Assembly: GCA_024642485.1 (NCBI GenBank)
Contig: JAHEAY010000019.1
Coordinates: 1-33,076, forward strand
Reading direction: 5' to 3'
Length of the DNA: 33,076 nucleotides
Source: Cytophagaceae bacterium
GTDB taxonomy: Bacteria; Bacteroidota; Bacteroidia; Cytophagales; Spirosomataceae
The translations under genes were made by a program, and so were the position numbers. Each line of letters starts with the position of its first letter. Position 1 is the first letter of the stretch. The notes beneath the pieces are model-generated. The model ran no database searches. It had not been told where the DNA came from and was given only the letters and a program-made list of their open reading frames with translations. This document shows positions 1 through 7,647 of the stretch, piece by piece.

Positions 1-227
1 GTTCATTGAATCGCGTGACGCGTGTGATTAAGGTATTAGGGATGGTCAATGCGACGGATGATTTTTTACGTCATCCCTATGTGATTAATGGCTGTTCTGA
101 ATTATTTGCCAAAGTTTGGGGTGAAGAAAATGGCATCGGTGTTCGCTCTGCTGTGGGTATGGGGACCTTGCCGGATAATATCCCAGTGGAGATTGAGGCG
201 ATGTTTGAATTGGACGCTGGCTTGTAG
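1..227 (+). CDS. RidA/YjgF-family protein, C-terminal part only
   Basis: This is the 3' end of a gene that begins before the window; the frame is open from base 3. The visible residues (VIKVLGMVNATDDF, then NGCSELFAKVWGEENGIGVRSA and VGMGTLPDNIPVEIEAMFEL) match the C-terminal half of the RidA/YjgF fold, including the conserved Arg-Ser-Ala and the Leu-Pro-x-x-x-Pro-Val-Glu-Ile strand. Family members are small trimeric proteins; the best known deaminate reactive enamine/imine intermediates from pyridoxal-phosphate enzymes. The subfamily and exact substrate cannot be told from this fragment. The TAG stop (225-227) lies inside a copy of the dispersed AGACGCGA hairpin repeat, so the last two or three residues may have been changed by arrival of the repeat. 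Confidence 0.8.
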   Translation, partial: SLNRVTRVIKVLGMVNATDDFLRHPYVINGCSELFAKVWGEENGIGVRSAVGMGTLPDNIPVEIEAMFELDAGL

Positions 228-540
228 AGACGCGATACTCGCGTCTTACAGACGGTGGACTTTAGACGTTGGACGTTAGTTCCTTTGGCAAATTACTATG
301 GATATGTATTTATGAATGTAGAGACGCGATACTCTCGTATTACAGACGGTGGACTTTAGACGTTGGACTTTAGTTCCTTTGGCAAAGCTTGTAGAGACGC
401 GATACTTCGCGTCTTTTTGTTTTTGTAGACGCGAGGTATCGCGTCTCTACAATTTGGAATCGGCGCAAGGCGCCTCAAACTTTGGCAATGCTTAAAGCTT
501 TGCCAAAGAGTCTATAGACGCGAAGTATCGCGTATCTACT
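223..540. repeat. Cluster of dispersed palindromic repeats between ridA-like gene and nadA
   Basis: This gap is almost all repeats. Hairpin A (AGACGCGA-N3/4-TCGCGTCT) occurs at 223-246, 390-414 and 424-451, with degenerate copies at 317-340 and 513-540. Copies one and two are each followed by the same tail, about 50 bases carrying GACGGTGGACTTTAGACGTTGGAC and ending in CCTTTGGCAAA, so 223-292 and 317-386 form a near-identical direct repeat. A hairpin C copy (CTTTGGCAA/TTGCCAAAG) lies at 480-508, preceded by a GGCGC/GCGCC stem near 461-474. The copy at 390-414 is followed by five T, so it could act as a terminator. The same modules recur near 7400, 9300, 25100 and 25700. Confidence 0.85.
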
Positions 541-1525
541 AAGCAGAAATTTCCAACATCGCCTTCAGCGCCTTATATGCCGGCACGCGGATGGATTCTT
601 CCAAATTGATTTCAGGTAATTCGTAGTACAAGGCATTGTACAACTTCTCCAAAGTATTCATTTTCATGTAAGGACATTCGGAACAAGCACAGGTGTTTTG
701 TTCATTCGCCGGTGCCGGAATCAAATGCTTATGCGGCACGGCTTGCTTCATTTTGTGCATGATTCCCGCCTCGGTCGCCACGATGAAAGTGGAATTTGGG
801 GAGGTTTCTACGTATTTCAACAAGGCTGTTGTCGAGCCTACGTAGTCCGCTTCTTTCAAGATGATTTCTTTGCATTCTGGGTGGGCGATCAACAAAGCAT
901 CTGGATATTCCTTTTTCAAGGCGGCTAATTTCTCTAATGAAATATCGATGTGCACCATGCAAGCTCCTTCCCAAAGAATCAATTCCCGACCGGTCTTGTG
1001 AGCTACATAGCGACCCAAATTCGCATCCGGTGCAAAGATGATTTCGCGATCCGCTGGAATGGACTCGACGATTTGAACCGCATTGGATGAGGTGCAAATG
1101 ATGTCGGTCATAGCCTTGATTTCTGCCGAGCAGTTGATGTAGGAAACCACAATCGCATCGGGATGGGCTGCTTTTAATGCCGCAAATTCCGAAGCCGGAA
1201 CTGAATCCGCTAGGGAACATCCCGCGTTGAAATCGGGTACCACTACTTTTTTCGAAGGGTTTAGGATTTTAGCCGTTTCACCCATGAAATGCACGCCACA
1301 GAAGACGATTAAGTCGGCCTCTGTTTTTTCCGCTGCTTGGGACAAACCTAGGGAATCGCCAACATAATCAGCTAATTCCTGGATTTCTCCGTCTACATAA
1401 TAATGGGCTAAAATCACCGCGTTTTTCTCCTTTTTCAGGCGCTGGATTTCGGTAATTAACTCAACACCTTTGGGAGTCGAGCGGGCGATGTACCCAACGG
1501 ATTTGGCTTCGTCTATTAAATTCAT
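539..1525 (-). CDS. nadA: Quinolinate synthase A
   Basis: Quinolinate synthase is a cytoplasmic [4Fe-4S] enzyme that condenses iminoaspartate with dihydroxyacetone phosphate to quinolinate, the second step of de novo NAD synthesis. The 328 residues fit the usual bacterial length. Visible signatures are ILAHYYVDGEIQELADYVGDS near the N-terminus, CGVHFMGETAKILNP (Cys76), YINCSAEIKAMTDIICTSSNA (132-149), PDANLGRY, a Cys189 in EGACMVH, and CSECPYMKMN (Cys281/Cys284). By homology Cys76, Cys189 and Cys284 are the likely cluster ligands. The ATG overlaps the nadC stop by four bases (ATGA), so the two are translated together and quinolinate passes straight to NadC. No nadB is visible here. Confidence 0.97.
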   Translation of the reverse strand: MNLIDEAKSVGYIARSTPKGVELITEIQRLKKEKNAVILAHYYVDGEIQELADYVGDSLGLSQAAEKTEADLIVFCGVHFMGETAKILNPSKKVVVPDFNAGCSLADSVPASEFAALKAAHPDAIVVSYINCSAEIKAMTDIICTSSNAVQIVESIPADREIIFAPDANLGRYVAHKTGRELILWEGACMVHIDISLEKLAALKKEYPDALLIAHPECKEIILKEADYVGSTTALLKYVETSPNSTFIVATEAGIMHKMKQAVPHKHLIPAPANEQNTCACSECPYMKMNTLEKLYNALYYELPEINLEESIRVPAYKALKAMLEISA

Positions 1526-2376
1526 TTCGCTTTGAGGCTAAGGTCTAAACTTTTCACTTGGTGCGTTAAGGCACCTACGGATATGTAATCTACTCCCGTT
1601 TCGCCGTAGGCGCGGAGTGTTTGTTCATTAATTCCACCAGAGGCTTCGGTCACGAACCGACCGTCTATTTTACGGATGGCAGCGCGGAGGCGATCTGGGC
1701 TGAAATTGTCTAGCATGATTCGTTGAACGCCGCCGATAGCCAATACTTGGTCTAATTCGTCTTCGTTGCGCACTTCGATTTCAATGGCTAAAGGTTCTGG
1801 CAAAGACGCATTGTAGGTAAAAGCTTTTTCTAAAGCCGCTTTGATTCCACCCGCAAAGTCGACGTGATTGTCTTTTATCAGAATCATATCGAACAAACCA
1901 TAGCGGTGATTTACTGCTCCACCTATCTTGCAGGCCCATTTTTCCGCCAAACGGAAGTTGGGCGTCGTCTTCCGCGTATCCAACAATTTGGCCCGCGTTC
2001 CTTCTAAAATATTAACTAATGTGCGCGTATATGTCGCGATTCCCGACATTCTTTGCATGCAGTTTAATACCAAACGTTCTGCTTTTAAAATCGATTGCGA
2101 TGATCCGCTTACTTCCAAAACGACTTGACCCGGTTCGATCCAAATGCCATCGTGGATGAAGACTTTCACCTCTAGGGCCGCGTCCACTTCCTTGAAAATC
2201 GCCAAAGATAATTCCGCCCCAGCGAGAATTCCACGGTCTTTCACGAGCAATTGTGCTGTACCTGTCGCATCAGCAGGGACGGTGGAAAGGGAGGTATGAT
2301 CTCCGTCGCCAATGTCCTCCGCGAGGGCAGCTTGGATAAAAGCTTGAACGTAATGTGGTTCTAAATAATTGAACAT
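1522..2376 (-). CDS. nadC: Nicotinate-nucleotide pyrophosphorylase (quinolinate phosphoribosyltransferase)
   Basis: NadC uses PRPP to convert quinolinate to nicotinate mononucleotide plus CO2, the step after NadA. Recognisable elements are AEDIGDGDHTS near the N-terminus, MQRMSGIATYT, the phosphate/quinolinate-binding stretch LLDTRKTTPNFRLAEKWAC followed by GGAVNHRYGLFDMILIKDNH, then IEIEV, IMLDNF and EASGGI in the barrel strands. I chose the ATG at 2374-2376 (284 residues). A longer reading would begin at a TTG (2395-2397) that lies inside a perfect TAnnTTTG promoter box, so it would be untranscribed. First gene of a nadC-nadA operon. Confidence 0.96.
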   Translation of the reverse strand: MFNYLEPHYVQAFIQAALAEDIGDGDHTSLSTVPADATGTAQLLVKDRGILAGAELSLAIFKEVDAALEVKVFIHDGIWIEPGQVVLEVSGSSQSILKAERLVLNCMQRMSGIATYTRTLVNILEGTRAKLLDTRKTTPNFRLAEKWACKIGGAVNHRYGLFDMILIKDNHVDFAGGIKAALEKAFTYNASLPEPLAIEIEVRNEDELDQVLAIGGVQRIMLDNFSPDRLRAAIRKIDGRFVTEASGGINEQTLRAYGETGVDYISVGALTHQVKSLDLSLKAK

Positions 2377-2394
2377 GGCGATTTTTTCGAAAGG

Positions 2395-2402
2395 CAAATT
2401 TA
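2395..2402 (-). promoter_or_regulatory. Promoter -7 box of nadCA
   Basis: On the minus strand this reads TAAATTTG, a perfect Bacteroidota TAnnTTTG box, 18 bases before the nadC ATG. No TTG is seen at the expected upstream distance, so only half the promoter is supported. It also rules out the upstream TTG as a start codon. Confidence 0.5.
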
Positions 2403-2420
2403 CGAAAATTCCATTCCGAA

Positions 2421-2450
2421 TTGATTTCTAAGAAAATTATCCTATTTTTG
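2421..2450 (+). promoter_or_regulatory. Bacteroidota-type promoter of the small gene at 2460
   Basis: TTG (2421-2423), a 19-base spacer, then TATTTTTG (2443-2450) fit the TTG / TAnnTTTG consensus. The ATG follows only nine bases after the box, so the transcript would have a very short or no leader. It points away from nadC, so the two promoters are back to back. Confidence 0.6.
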
Positions 2451-2459
2451 CTACTTATC

Positions 2460-2786
2460 ATGCAAAAGAAGGTTAACGTTTTTCATTTATTGTTGTTTAT
2501 GCCCGTGCTGTTTTGGCTCGTGGCTAAGCCAATATCTTTCGTTAAAGCCGATCAAGCAAAGGTAAAAACCGAGAAACAGCAAAAGACGATTCAAGTAGCA
2601 GAACAGCATGTTTACCAAACAAGCTCTAGCACCCAACTAGATTTTCCACAAGATTTTGTGTTTCCAAGCCTTCAGGTTTTTATTCCGAAGGTTCTTCATG
2701 TGTCCATTAAATTGCCCTCAGTTATTCATCGGACGCAATTCATGCGAATTTTATTGACTCAATTTATCGCCACGCTGGCGCCCTGA
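2460..2786 (+). CDS. Small hypothetical protein with N-terminal membrane or signal segment
   Basis: A 108-residue protein of unknown function. It starts with Lys-Lys and a hydrophobic stretch of about 18 residues (HLLLFMPVLFWLVAKPI) that is either a signal peptide or an anchor, so the rest probably faces the periplasm. A polar, Gln/Lys-rich segment follows, then a Pro/Phe-rich one (LDFPQDFVFPSLQVFIPK), and the end is hydrophobic (RILLTQFIATLAP). I used the ATG at 2460; the frame is open back to a TTG at 2421, but that TTG is part of the promoter. The gene lies between divergent nadC and secDF, 116 bases before secDF, and a stretch of repeats separates it from secDF. Confidence 0.6.
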   Translation: MQKKVNVFHLLLFMPVLFWLVAKPISFVKADQAKVKTEKQQKTIQVAEQHVYQTSSSTQLDFPQDFVFPSLQVFIPKVLHVSIKLPSVIHRTQFMRILLTQFIATLAP

Positions 2787-2792
2787 GGAACA

Positions 2793-2854
2793 GTCGTCAG
2801 TCGCTAGTCACTAGTCGCTAGTCAAATGACCAACGTCCAACGTCCAACGTCCCA
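2793..2854. repeat. Short tandem-like repeats (AGTCGCTAGTCACTAGT and CAACGTC units)
   Basis: Between the small gene and secDF are overlapping units of GTCGCTAGTCACTAGTCGCTAGTC followed by three tandem CCAACGT units. Related pieces occur on the opposite strand at 24961-25034 (GACGTTGGACGTTAGTC, then GTCGCTAGTCACTAGTC) and at 263-280 and 357-372. No coding potential is seen here. Confidence 0.7.
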
Positions 2855-2902
2855 AAGGGACAAATTATTTACAATTTTTTATTTTCAATTTAACTTAAAG
2901 TT

Positions 2903-5827
2903 ATGCGTTACAAAAGTGCCGTTATTTGGCTGTCTACGATTATTTCAGCCTTATGTATTTTCTTCCTATCGTTTACATGGAAGTCAAACCAATTAAAAGA
3001 TCAAGCAATTCAATATGCGACTACAGCCGATGGCAAAGTAGATGCAGCGAAGCGTTTACATTTCATTGATTCCCTTTGGAAACAACCGGTTTACATTGGA
3101 TATACCTTACAAGAAGTTACGCAATATGCTTTGCAAAAAGGTCTTGACTTAGAAGGTGGTTTACACGCGGTATTAGAGGTTTCTCCGGTAGAAATCTTGC
3201 GTGCTCTTTCTGGACAATCAAACGACCCGAATTTCGAGAAGGCTTTAGCGGAGGCAAGTGCTGCACAAGCAACTTCGACTTCATCGTTTAATGAGTTGTT
3301 CTATGATGCATTTGCGCGTATTGCACCGAAGCAAACATTAGCTTCTGTATTTGCCAACTCTGTTAACCGTGGAAAAATCTCATCTACTTCATCTGATTCT
3401 CAGGTAAAGCGTGTGATTGATGCGGAAATTGACGGAGCGGTAGATCGTGTATACAAAATTATCCAAGCGCGTATTGATAAATTTGGTGTTGCGAATCCAA
3501 ATATCCAACGTTTGCCAGGTTCAAACCGTATTCAAGTAGAATTGCCAGGGGTAGAGAACCCAGAGCGTGCACGTAAATTATTATCAGGTGCAGCGAAATT
3601 AGAATTTGTTGAGTGTTATGAATTGAACGAATATGGTTCAGGTTTAAATGCTTTAGGCGCGATTTTAGAGCGTGAGGCGAAAGCTCCAACTGTTGCGGCT
3701 TCAGCAGCAGCTCCAGCGGCGAAAGATACAGCATCGAATGCATTGGCATCTCAATTAGCAGCTCCTGCGAAAGATTCAGCAGGAAAAGCAAAAGCGGATA
3801 CTTCTGGTTCAGCTTTGACGAAATTGTTTATCCAAATGGGTAACGGTATCGGTGTTTATGTAAAAGATACAGCGCGTGTGAACGCATTGTTCCGTCGTGC
3901 AGATGTGAAAGGTTTCTTCCCAGCGAATTTGAAATTTGCTTGGGCAGCGAAAGGTGTTCCAGCAACGAATGGAGATGAGATTTTAGCATTGGAAGCTTTG
4001 AAACAAGCGGAAGGCCAAAAGGCTCCTTTGGAAGGTGATGTTATTACAGATGCAGCACAAGATTTTGACCAAACAGGTCGTGCAGAGGTAACCATGTCAA
4101 TGAATGGTACAGGTGCTCGTATCTGGAAAAACTTGACAGGCGCGAACATCGGTCGTCGTATTGCGATTGTATTAGATGGTTATGTGTATTCTGCTCCAGT
4201 AATTAATGGAGAAATTCCAGGCGGTCGTTCTTCGATCTCAGGAAGTTTCACAGTAGAGGAAGCAAAAGATTTAGCGAACGTATTGAAAGCAGGTAAATTG
4301 CCAGCTCCTACACGTATCGTGGAAGATGCATTCGTAGGTCCATCATTAGGTGCGGAGGCGATCAACCAAGGATACATGTCGATGTTATTAGGTTTGTTAT
4401 TGGTTATCGTGTTCATGGTAGGTTACTATGGAACTCCAGGTTGGATGGCTAATTTGGCCTTGTTCTTCAACTTGTTCTTCATCGCAGGTGTTTTGGTTCA
4501 AATCCAAGCTGCTTTGACCTTGCCAGGTATCGCAGGTATCGTGTTGACATTGGGTATGGCGGTAGATGCCAACGTATTGATCAACGAGCGTATTCGTGAA
4601 GAATTGCATGCTGGTAAAGGTTTATTGGAAGCCATCAACGTAGGTTACGAGAAAGCATTAAGTGCGATTTTGGATGGTAACATTACGACGGTTTTAGTCG
4701 GTGTGATCTTGATTATCTTCGGTTCAGGTTCTGTGAAAGGATTCGGGGTAACGCTTTGTATCGGTTTGGTTACATCAGTATTTACTGCGGTGTATATTTC
4801 ACACTTGTTGGTAGATTGGATGGCAAAACGTGCAATCAAAGCTGGCAAAGAGAAAGAAATGACGTTTGAGACATTTATCTCACGTGATTTGTTCAAAGGC
4901 ATGAATTTTGATTTCATCGGTAAGCGTAAGTATTCATACTGGTTCTCTTGGTTGTTAATCGCTGCAGGTGCGATCGTTGTGATTATGCAAGGTGGTTTCA
5001 ACTTAGGTGTTGACTTCAAAGGTGGACGTTCGTATGTGGTTGAGTTTAACCAAGCAGTTCCTACGGATAAAGTAAAAGAAGCTTTGGCGGATGATTTCGG
5101 TGGAAAAGGCGTTGAGGTGAAGACTTTCAACGGTCCTACGAAATTGAAGGTGACTACCTCTTACTTAGTAGAAGATGAGTCGATTGTTGCGAACAACAAA
5201 GTACGTACGGCATTGGAAACAGGTTTGAAGGATTTTGCTTCAGCTTCTCCAAAAGTATTGTCGGAGTCAAAAGTAGGGGCAACGGTTGCGGATGATATCT
5301 TGATGCAATCATTTGTTTCAATCTTCTATGCCTTGATCGCAATCTTTGTTTACATCTTGCTTCGTTTCCGTAAATGGCAATATTCATTGGGTGGTATTGT
5401 TGCCTTGTTACACGATACATTAGTGGTATTGGGTATGGTAGGTATCGTTCGCTTGTTCGGTTTCGAATTGGAAATTGACCAAGTATTCATCGCAGCGGTC
5501 TTGACGGTTATTGGTTATTCAATTAACGATACCGTGGTCGTATTTGACCGTATCCGTGAGGAAATCGGTGTGAATCCAGATTTGGGTAATAAGGCCTTGA
5601 TGATCAAAACGATCAATGAGTCAATTAACCATACGATGTCACGTACTGTAATGACAGCAACAACGGTATTCTTGGTAGTAACGGTGTTATTGATTTTCGG
5701 TGGTGATGTATTACGTGGATTCTCGTTTGCGATGTTCATCGGGGTTGTTTTTGGTGCATATTCTTCTATTTTTGTAGCGGCGCCAATTGTAATCGACTTA
5801 GGAACATCTTCTAAACCAAAGAAATAA
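2903..5827 (+). CDS. secDF: Protein translocase subunit SecDF (fused SecD-SecF)
   Basis: SecDF is an RND-type membrane protein that uses the proton motive force to help pull proteins out of the SecYEG channel on the periplasmic side. The 974 residues hold SecD then SecF. SecD shows a first membrane helix (AVIWLSTIISALCIFFLSF), the DLEGGLHAVLEV motif near residue 80, a P1 domain with RIDKFGVANPNIQRLPGSNRIQVELPG, and the helix-4 motif LTLGMAVDANVLINERIREEL near 550. SecF begins around 660 with GVDFKGGRSYVVEF and has GYSINDTVVVFDRIREE near 870. These Asp/Arg pairs belong to the proton pathway. An Ala/Lys-rich low-complexity insert occupies about residues 258-303. Most single SecD or SecF proteins are shorter; the fusion is normal in this phylum. 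Confidence 0.97.
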   Translation: MRYKSAVIWLSTIISALCIFFLSFTWKSNQLKDQAIQYATTADGKVDAAKRLHFIDSLWKQPVYIGYTLQEVTQYALQKGLDLEGGLHAVLEVSPVEILRALSGQSNDPNFEKALAEASAAQATSTSSFNELFYDAFARIAPKQTLASVFANSVNRGKISSTSSDSQVKRVIDAEIDGAVDRVYKIIQARIDKFGVANPNIQRLPGSNRIQVELPGVENPERARKLLSGAAKLEFVECYELNEYGSGLNALGAILEREAKAPTVAASAAAPAAKDTASNALASQLAAPAKDSAGKAKADTSGSALTKLFIQMGNGIGVYVKDTARVNALFRRADVKGFFPANLKFAWAAKGVPATNGDEILALEALKQAEGQKAPLEGDVITDAAQDFDQTGRAEVTMSMNGTGARIWKNLTGANIGRRIAIVLDGYVYSAPVINGEIPGGRSSISGSFTVEEAKDLANVLKAGKLPAPTRIVEDAFVGPSLGAEAINQGYMSMLLGLLLVIVFMVGYYGTPGWMANLALFFNLFFIAGVLVQIQAALTLPGIAGIVLTLGMAVDANVLINERIREELHAGKGLLEAINVGYEKALSAILDGNITTVLVGVILIIFGSGSVKGFGVTLCIGLVTSVFTAVYISHLLVDWMAKRAIKAGKEKEMTFETFISRDLFKGMNFDFIGKRKYSYWFSWLLIAAGAIVVIMQGGFNLGVDFKGGRSYVVEFNQAVPTDKVKEALADDFGGKGVEVKTFNGPTKLKVTTSYLVEDESIVANNKVRTALETGLKDFASASPKVLSESKVGATVADDILMQSFVSIFYALIAIFVYILLRFRKWQYSLGGIVALLHDTLVVLGMVGIVRLFGFELEIDQVFIAAVLTVIGYSINDTVVVFDRIREEIGVNPDLGNKALMIKTINESINHTMSRTVMTATTVFLVVTVLLIFGGDVLRGFSFAMFIGVVFGAYSSIFVAAPIVIDLGTSSKPKK

Positions 5828-5833
5828 GTTCTG

Positions 5834-5867
5834 ATGCCGGTTGCTTGAAAGGGTGACCGGCATTTAT
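5834..5867 (+). terminator. Possible terminator after secDF
   Basis: An 8-bp stem ATGCCGGT (5834-5841) / ACCGGCAT (5856-5863) with a 14-base loop starts six bases after the secDF stop. The following bases are TTATATATTT rather than a clean T run, so termination may be weak. Confidence 0.45.
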
Positions 5868-5890
5868 ATATTTCAACAAATTAATCAACT

Positions 5891-7339
5891 ATGAACAACA
5901 GTATCTGGAGAAAGAAACCCATGCACATGTTTGAGCAAGACATGCAAAAAAGTGAGCTCAAACGCGTATTGGGAAAATGGAGCTTAACGGCGATTGGTAT
6001 CGGAGCGATTATTGGAGGTGGGGTTTTTGTATTAACAGGAACAGCCGCGCATTTCCACGCAGGACCAGCCTTAGCGATTTCATTCATTATTGCAGGTATC
6101 GGCTGTATTTTTGCCGCGCTTTGCTATGCCGAATTTGCGGCAATGTTACCTGTAGAGGGTAGTGCCTATGCTTATGCTTACGGAACCGTAGGTGAATTAT
6201 TTGCCTGGATTATCGGTTGGGGACTTATCCTCGAGTATGCCATGGGTGCGATGACCGTTGCGGTTTCGTGGTCGGGCTATTTCAATAAACTCTTGCATCT
6301 CTTTGGGATACATTTACCTGCCAACTTAACCAATGACCCGGTGTCATTTGGTGGTGCTTCGGTGAATTTACCAGCTTTAGTGATCGTATGGTTTGTGACT
6401 TGGATCTTGGTTAAAGGGATCAAAGAAGCAGCGAGTGCGAACAATTTAATCGTGGTATTGAAAGTAGCGGTGATCTTGTTTGTGATCATCATGGGTGCGT
6501 TTTACATTGATGTGGCCAACTGGACTCCATTCATTCCGGAGGAAACATTGGTACAACATGAGAATGGTGAAATGTTGCCAGCTTACGGTTGGGGTGGTAT
6601 CATCTCAGGTGCGTCGGCGATTTTCTTTGCATACATTGGATTTGATGCGGTGTCTACCCAAGCGGGTGAGGCGATCAATCCGAAGAAAGATATGCCATTT
6701 GCGATCATTGCGTCCTTGTTGATCTGTACTGTATTGTACATCGCGGTATCTTTGGTGTTGACGGGTATGATTAACTACAAGAACATTACGGGTGATGCGT
6801 TAAAAGCGCCAGTTGCCTATGCCTTTGATGTTGCGGGTCAGCCTTGGGCGGTATTTGTGATTACAGCAGCAGCGACAGCAGGTTTGCTTTCGGTGATGTT
6901 GGTGATGATGTTAGGCCAAACGCGTGTCTTCTTAGGCATGGCGAAAGATGGTTTATTGCCAAAGTTCTTTGCGGAGGTTCACCCGACGTTCAAGACACCT
7001 TGGAAATCGACGATTTTAGTGGGAGCAGTGGTTTCGATCGTTGCTGGTTTTACCCCGATTTCTTTATTGGGTGATATGACAAGCTTTGGTACTTTATTTG
7101 CCTTTACGATGGTGTGTTTAGCGGTATGGATTTTACGTTTCCGTGATCCAAATCGTGATCGTCCATTCAAGGTTTCAGGTTTGAACATCGTGGCTCCTTT
7201 GGGAATCTTGGTGAATACCTTTTTGATTTTGAATTTAGGTCGGACAGCCCAATTATTCGCATTAGCGTGGTTGGTGTTCGGTTTGGTGGTCTACTTCTTG
7301 TACGGCCGACCGAAGTCGCACTTGAATACGAGAGAGTAA
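5891..7339 (+). CDS. APC-family amino acid permease (cationic amino acid transporter type)
   Basis: This 482-residue inner-membrane protein belongs to the amino acid-polyamine-organocation superfamily. The first helix carries the substrate-binding motif GIGAIIGGGVFVLTG (about residues 36-50), which in relatives breaks the helix and binds the amino-acid backbone. Further signs are CYAEFAAMLPVEGSAYAYAYGTVGE (helices 2-3), FFAYIGFDAVSTQAGEAINPKKDMP (helix 6 and following loop) and MLGQTRVFLGMAKDGLLPKFFAEVHP. About 12 hydrophobic segments can be counted. The layout is closest to the CAT/YfnA group, but the transported amino acid cannot be read from sequence. The first Met at 5891 gives a 12-residue leader before a second in-frame Met (MHMFEQDMQ), and either may be used. 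It stands alone, with hairpins on both sides. Confidence 0.9.
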   Translation: MNNSIWRKKPMHMFEQDMQKSELKRVLGKWSLTAIGIGAIIGGGVFVLTGTAAHFHAGPALAISFIIAGIGCIFAALCYAEFAAMLPVEGSAYAYAYGTVGELFAWIIGWGLILEYAMGAMTVAVSWSGYFNKLLHLFGIHLPANLTNDPVSFGGASVNLPALVIVWFVTWILVKGIKEAASANNLIVVLKVAVILFVIIMGAFYIDVANWTPFIPEETLVQHENGEMLPAYGWGGIISGASAIFFAYIGFDAVSTQAGEAINPKKDMPFAIIASLLICTVLYIAVSLVLTGMINYKNITGDALKAPVAYAFDVAGQPWAVFVITAAATAGLLSVMLVMMLGQTRVFLGMAKDGLLPKFFAEVHPTFKTPWKSTILVGAVVSIVAGFTPISLLGDMTSFGTLFAFTMVCLAVWILRFRDPNRDRPFKVSGLNIVAPLGILVNTFLILNLGRTAQLFALAWLVFGLVVYFLYGRPKSHLNTRE

Positions 7340-7342
7340 TGG

Positions 7343-7370
7343 AAAAGCCCCTGTGTAAGGGGCTTTTTTT
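7343..7370 (+). terminator. Rho-independent terminator of the APC permease gene
   Basis: A strong stem AAAAGCCCCT (7343-7352) / AGGGGCTTTT (7358-7367) with a five-base loop is followed by a run of T. It starts four bases after the stop codon. Confidence 0.9.
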
Positions 7371-7383
7371 GTGTGCTGTTGCC

Positions 7384-7610
7384 CCTTTGGCAATCCTTTT
7401 AGGTTTGCCAAAGGTTGAGGCGCTTTTTGTGCCGATTCCCCAGGCTAAAGTCTGGGGTTTTTAATAACCTTAGGCTTCAGCCTAGGGATTTGGGGGCCCC
7501 ATCATCCTAATTTTATAACCCTAGGCTTCAGCCTAGGGAATCGATGCTGCGCATCTCAAACTTAGGCAAAGTGCAAAGCTATGCCTAAGAGATAAAGGTT
7601 TGCCAAAGAG
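7384..7610. repeat. Dispersed palindromic repeat cluster upstream of prfC
   Basis: The gap between the APC gene and prfC is a chain of palindromes. Hairpin C (CCTTTGGCAA...TTGCCAAAGG) is at 7384-7414. A GGCGC-type stem follows near 7419-7434. Palindrome D appears as CCCCAGGCTAAAGTCTGGGG (7438-7457), CCTTAGGCTTCAGCCTAGGG (7468-7487) and the perfect CCCTAGGCTTCAGCCTAGGG (7519-7538). A variant hairpin runs from CTTAGGCAAAG to CTATGCCTAAG at 7561-7589, and a lone GGTTTGCCAAAG ends at 7608. No coding potential is seen. Confidence 0.85.
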
Positions 7611-7630
7611 CTATTTTTGGCGTATTTTTG
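7599..7630 (+). promoter_or_regulatory. Promoter of prfC
   Basis: TTTG (7599-7602), a 20-base spacer and TATTTTTG (7623-7630) fit the Bacteroidota promoter form very well, 17 bases before the prfC ATG. The TTTG lies inside the GGTTTGCCAAAG unit of the dispersed repeat, so the repeat supplies the upstream promoter element. Confidence 0.7.
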
Positions 7631-7647
7631 CAGCTTGATTTATCATT

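Noticed and set aside
223-540. CRISPR array
   Set aside because: The repeats are palindromic modules with irregular spacing and no unique spacers of constant length, and no cas genes are present.
698-1220. Frames antisense to or overlapping nadA
   Set aside because: They lie wholly within a well-supported gene and show no domain or independent start signal.
2395-2462. TTG starts for nadC (2397) and the small gene (2421)
   Set aside because: Both TTGs lie in promoter elements, and good ATG codons follow at 2376 and 2460.
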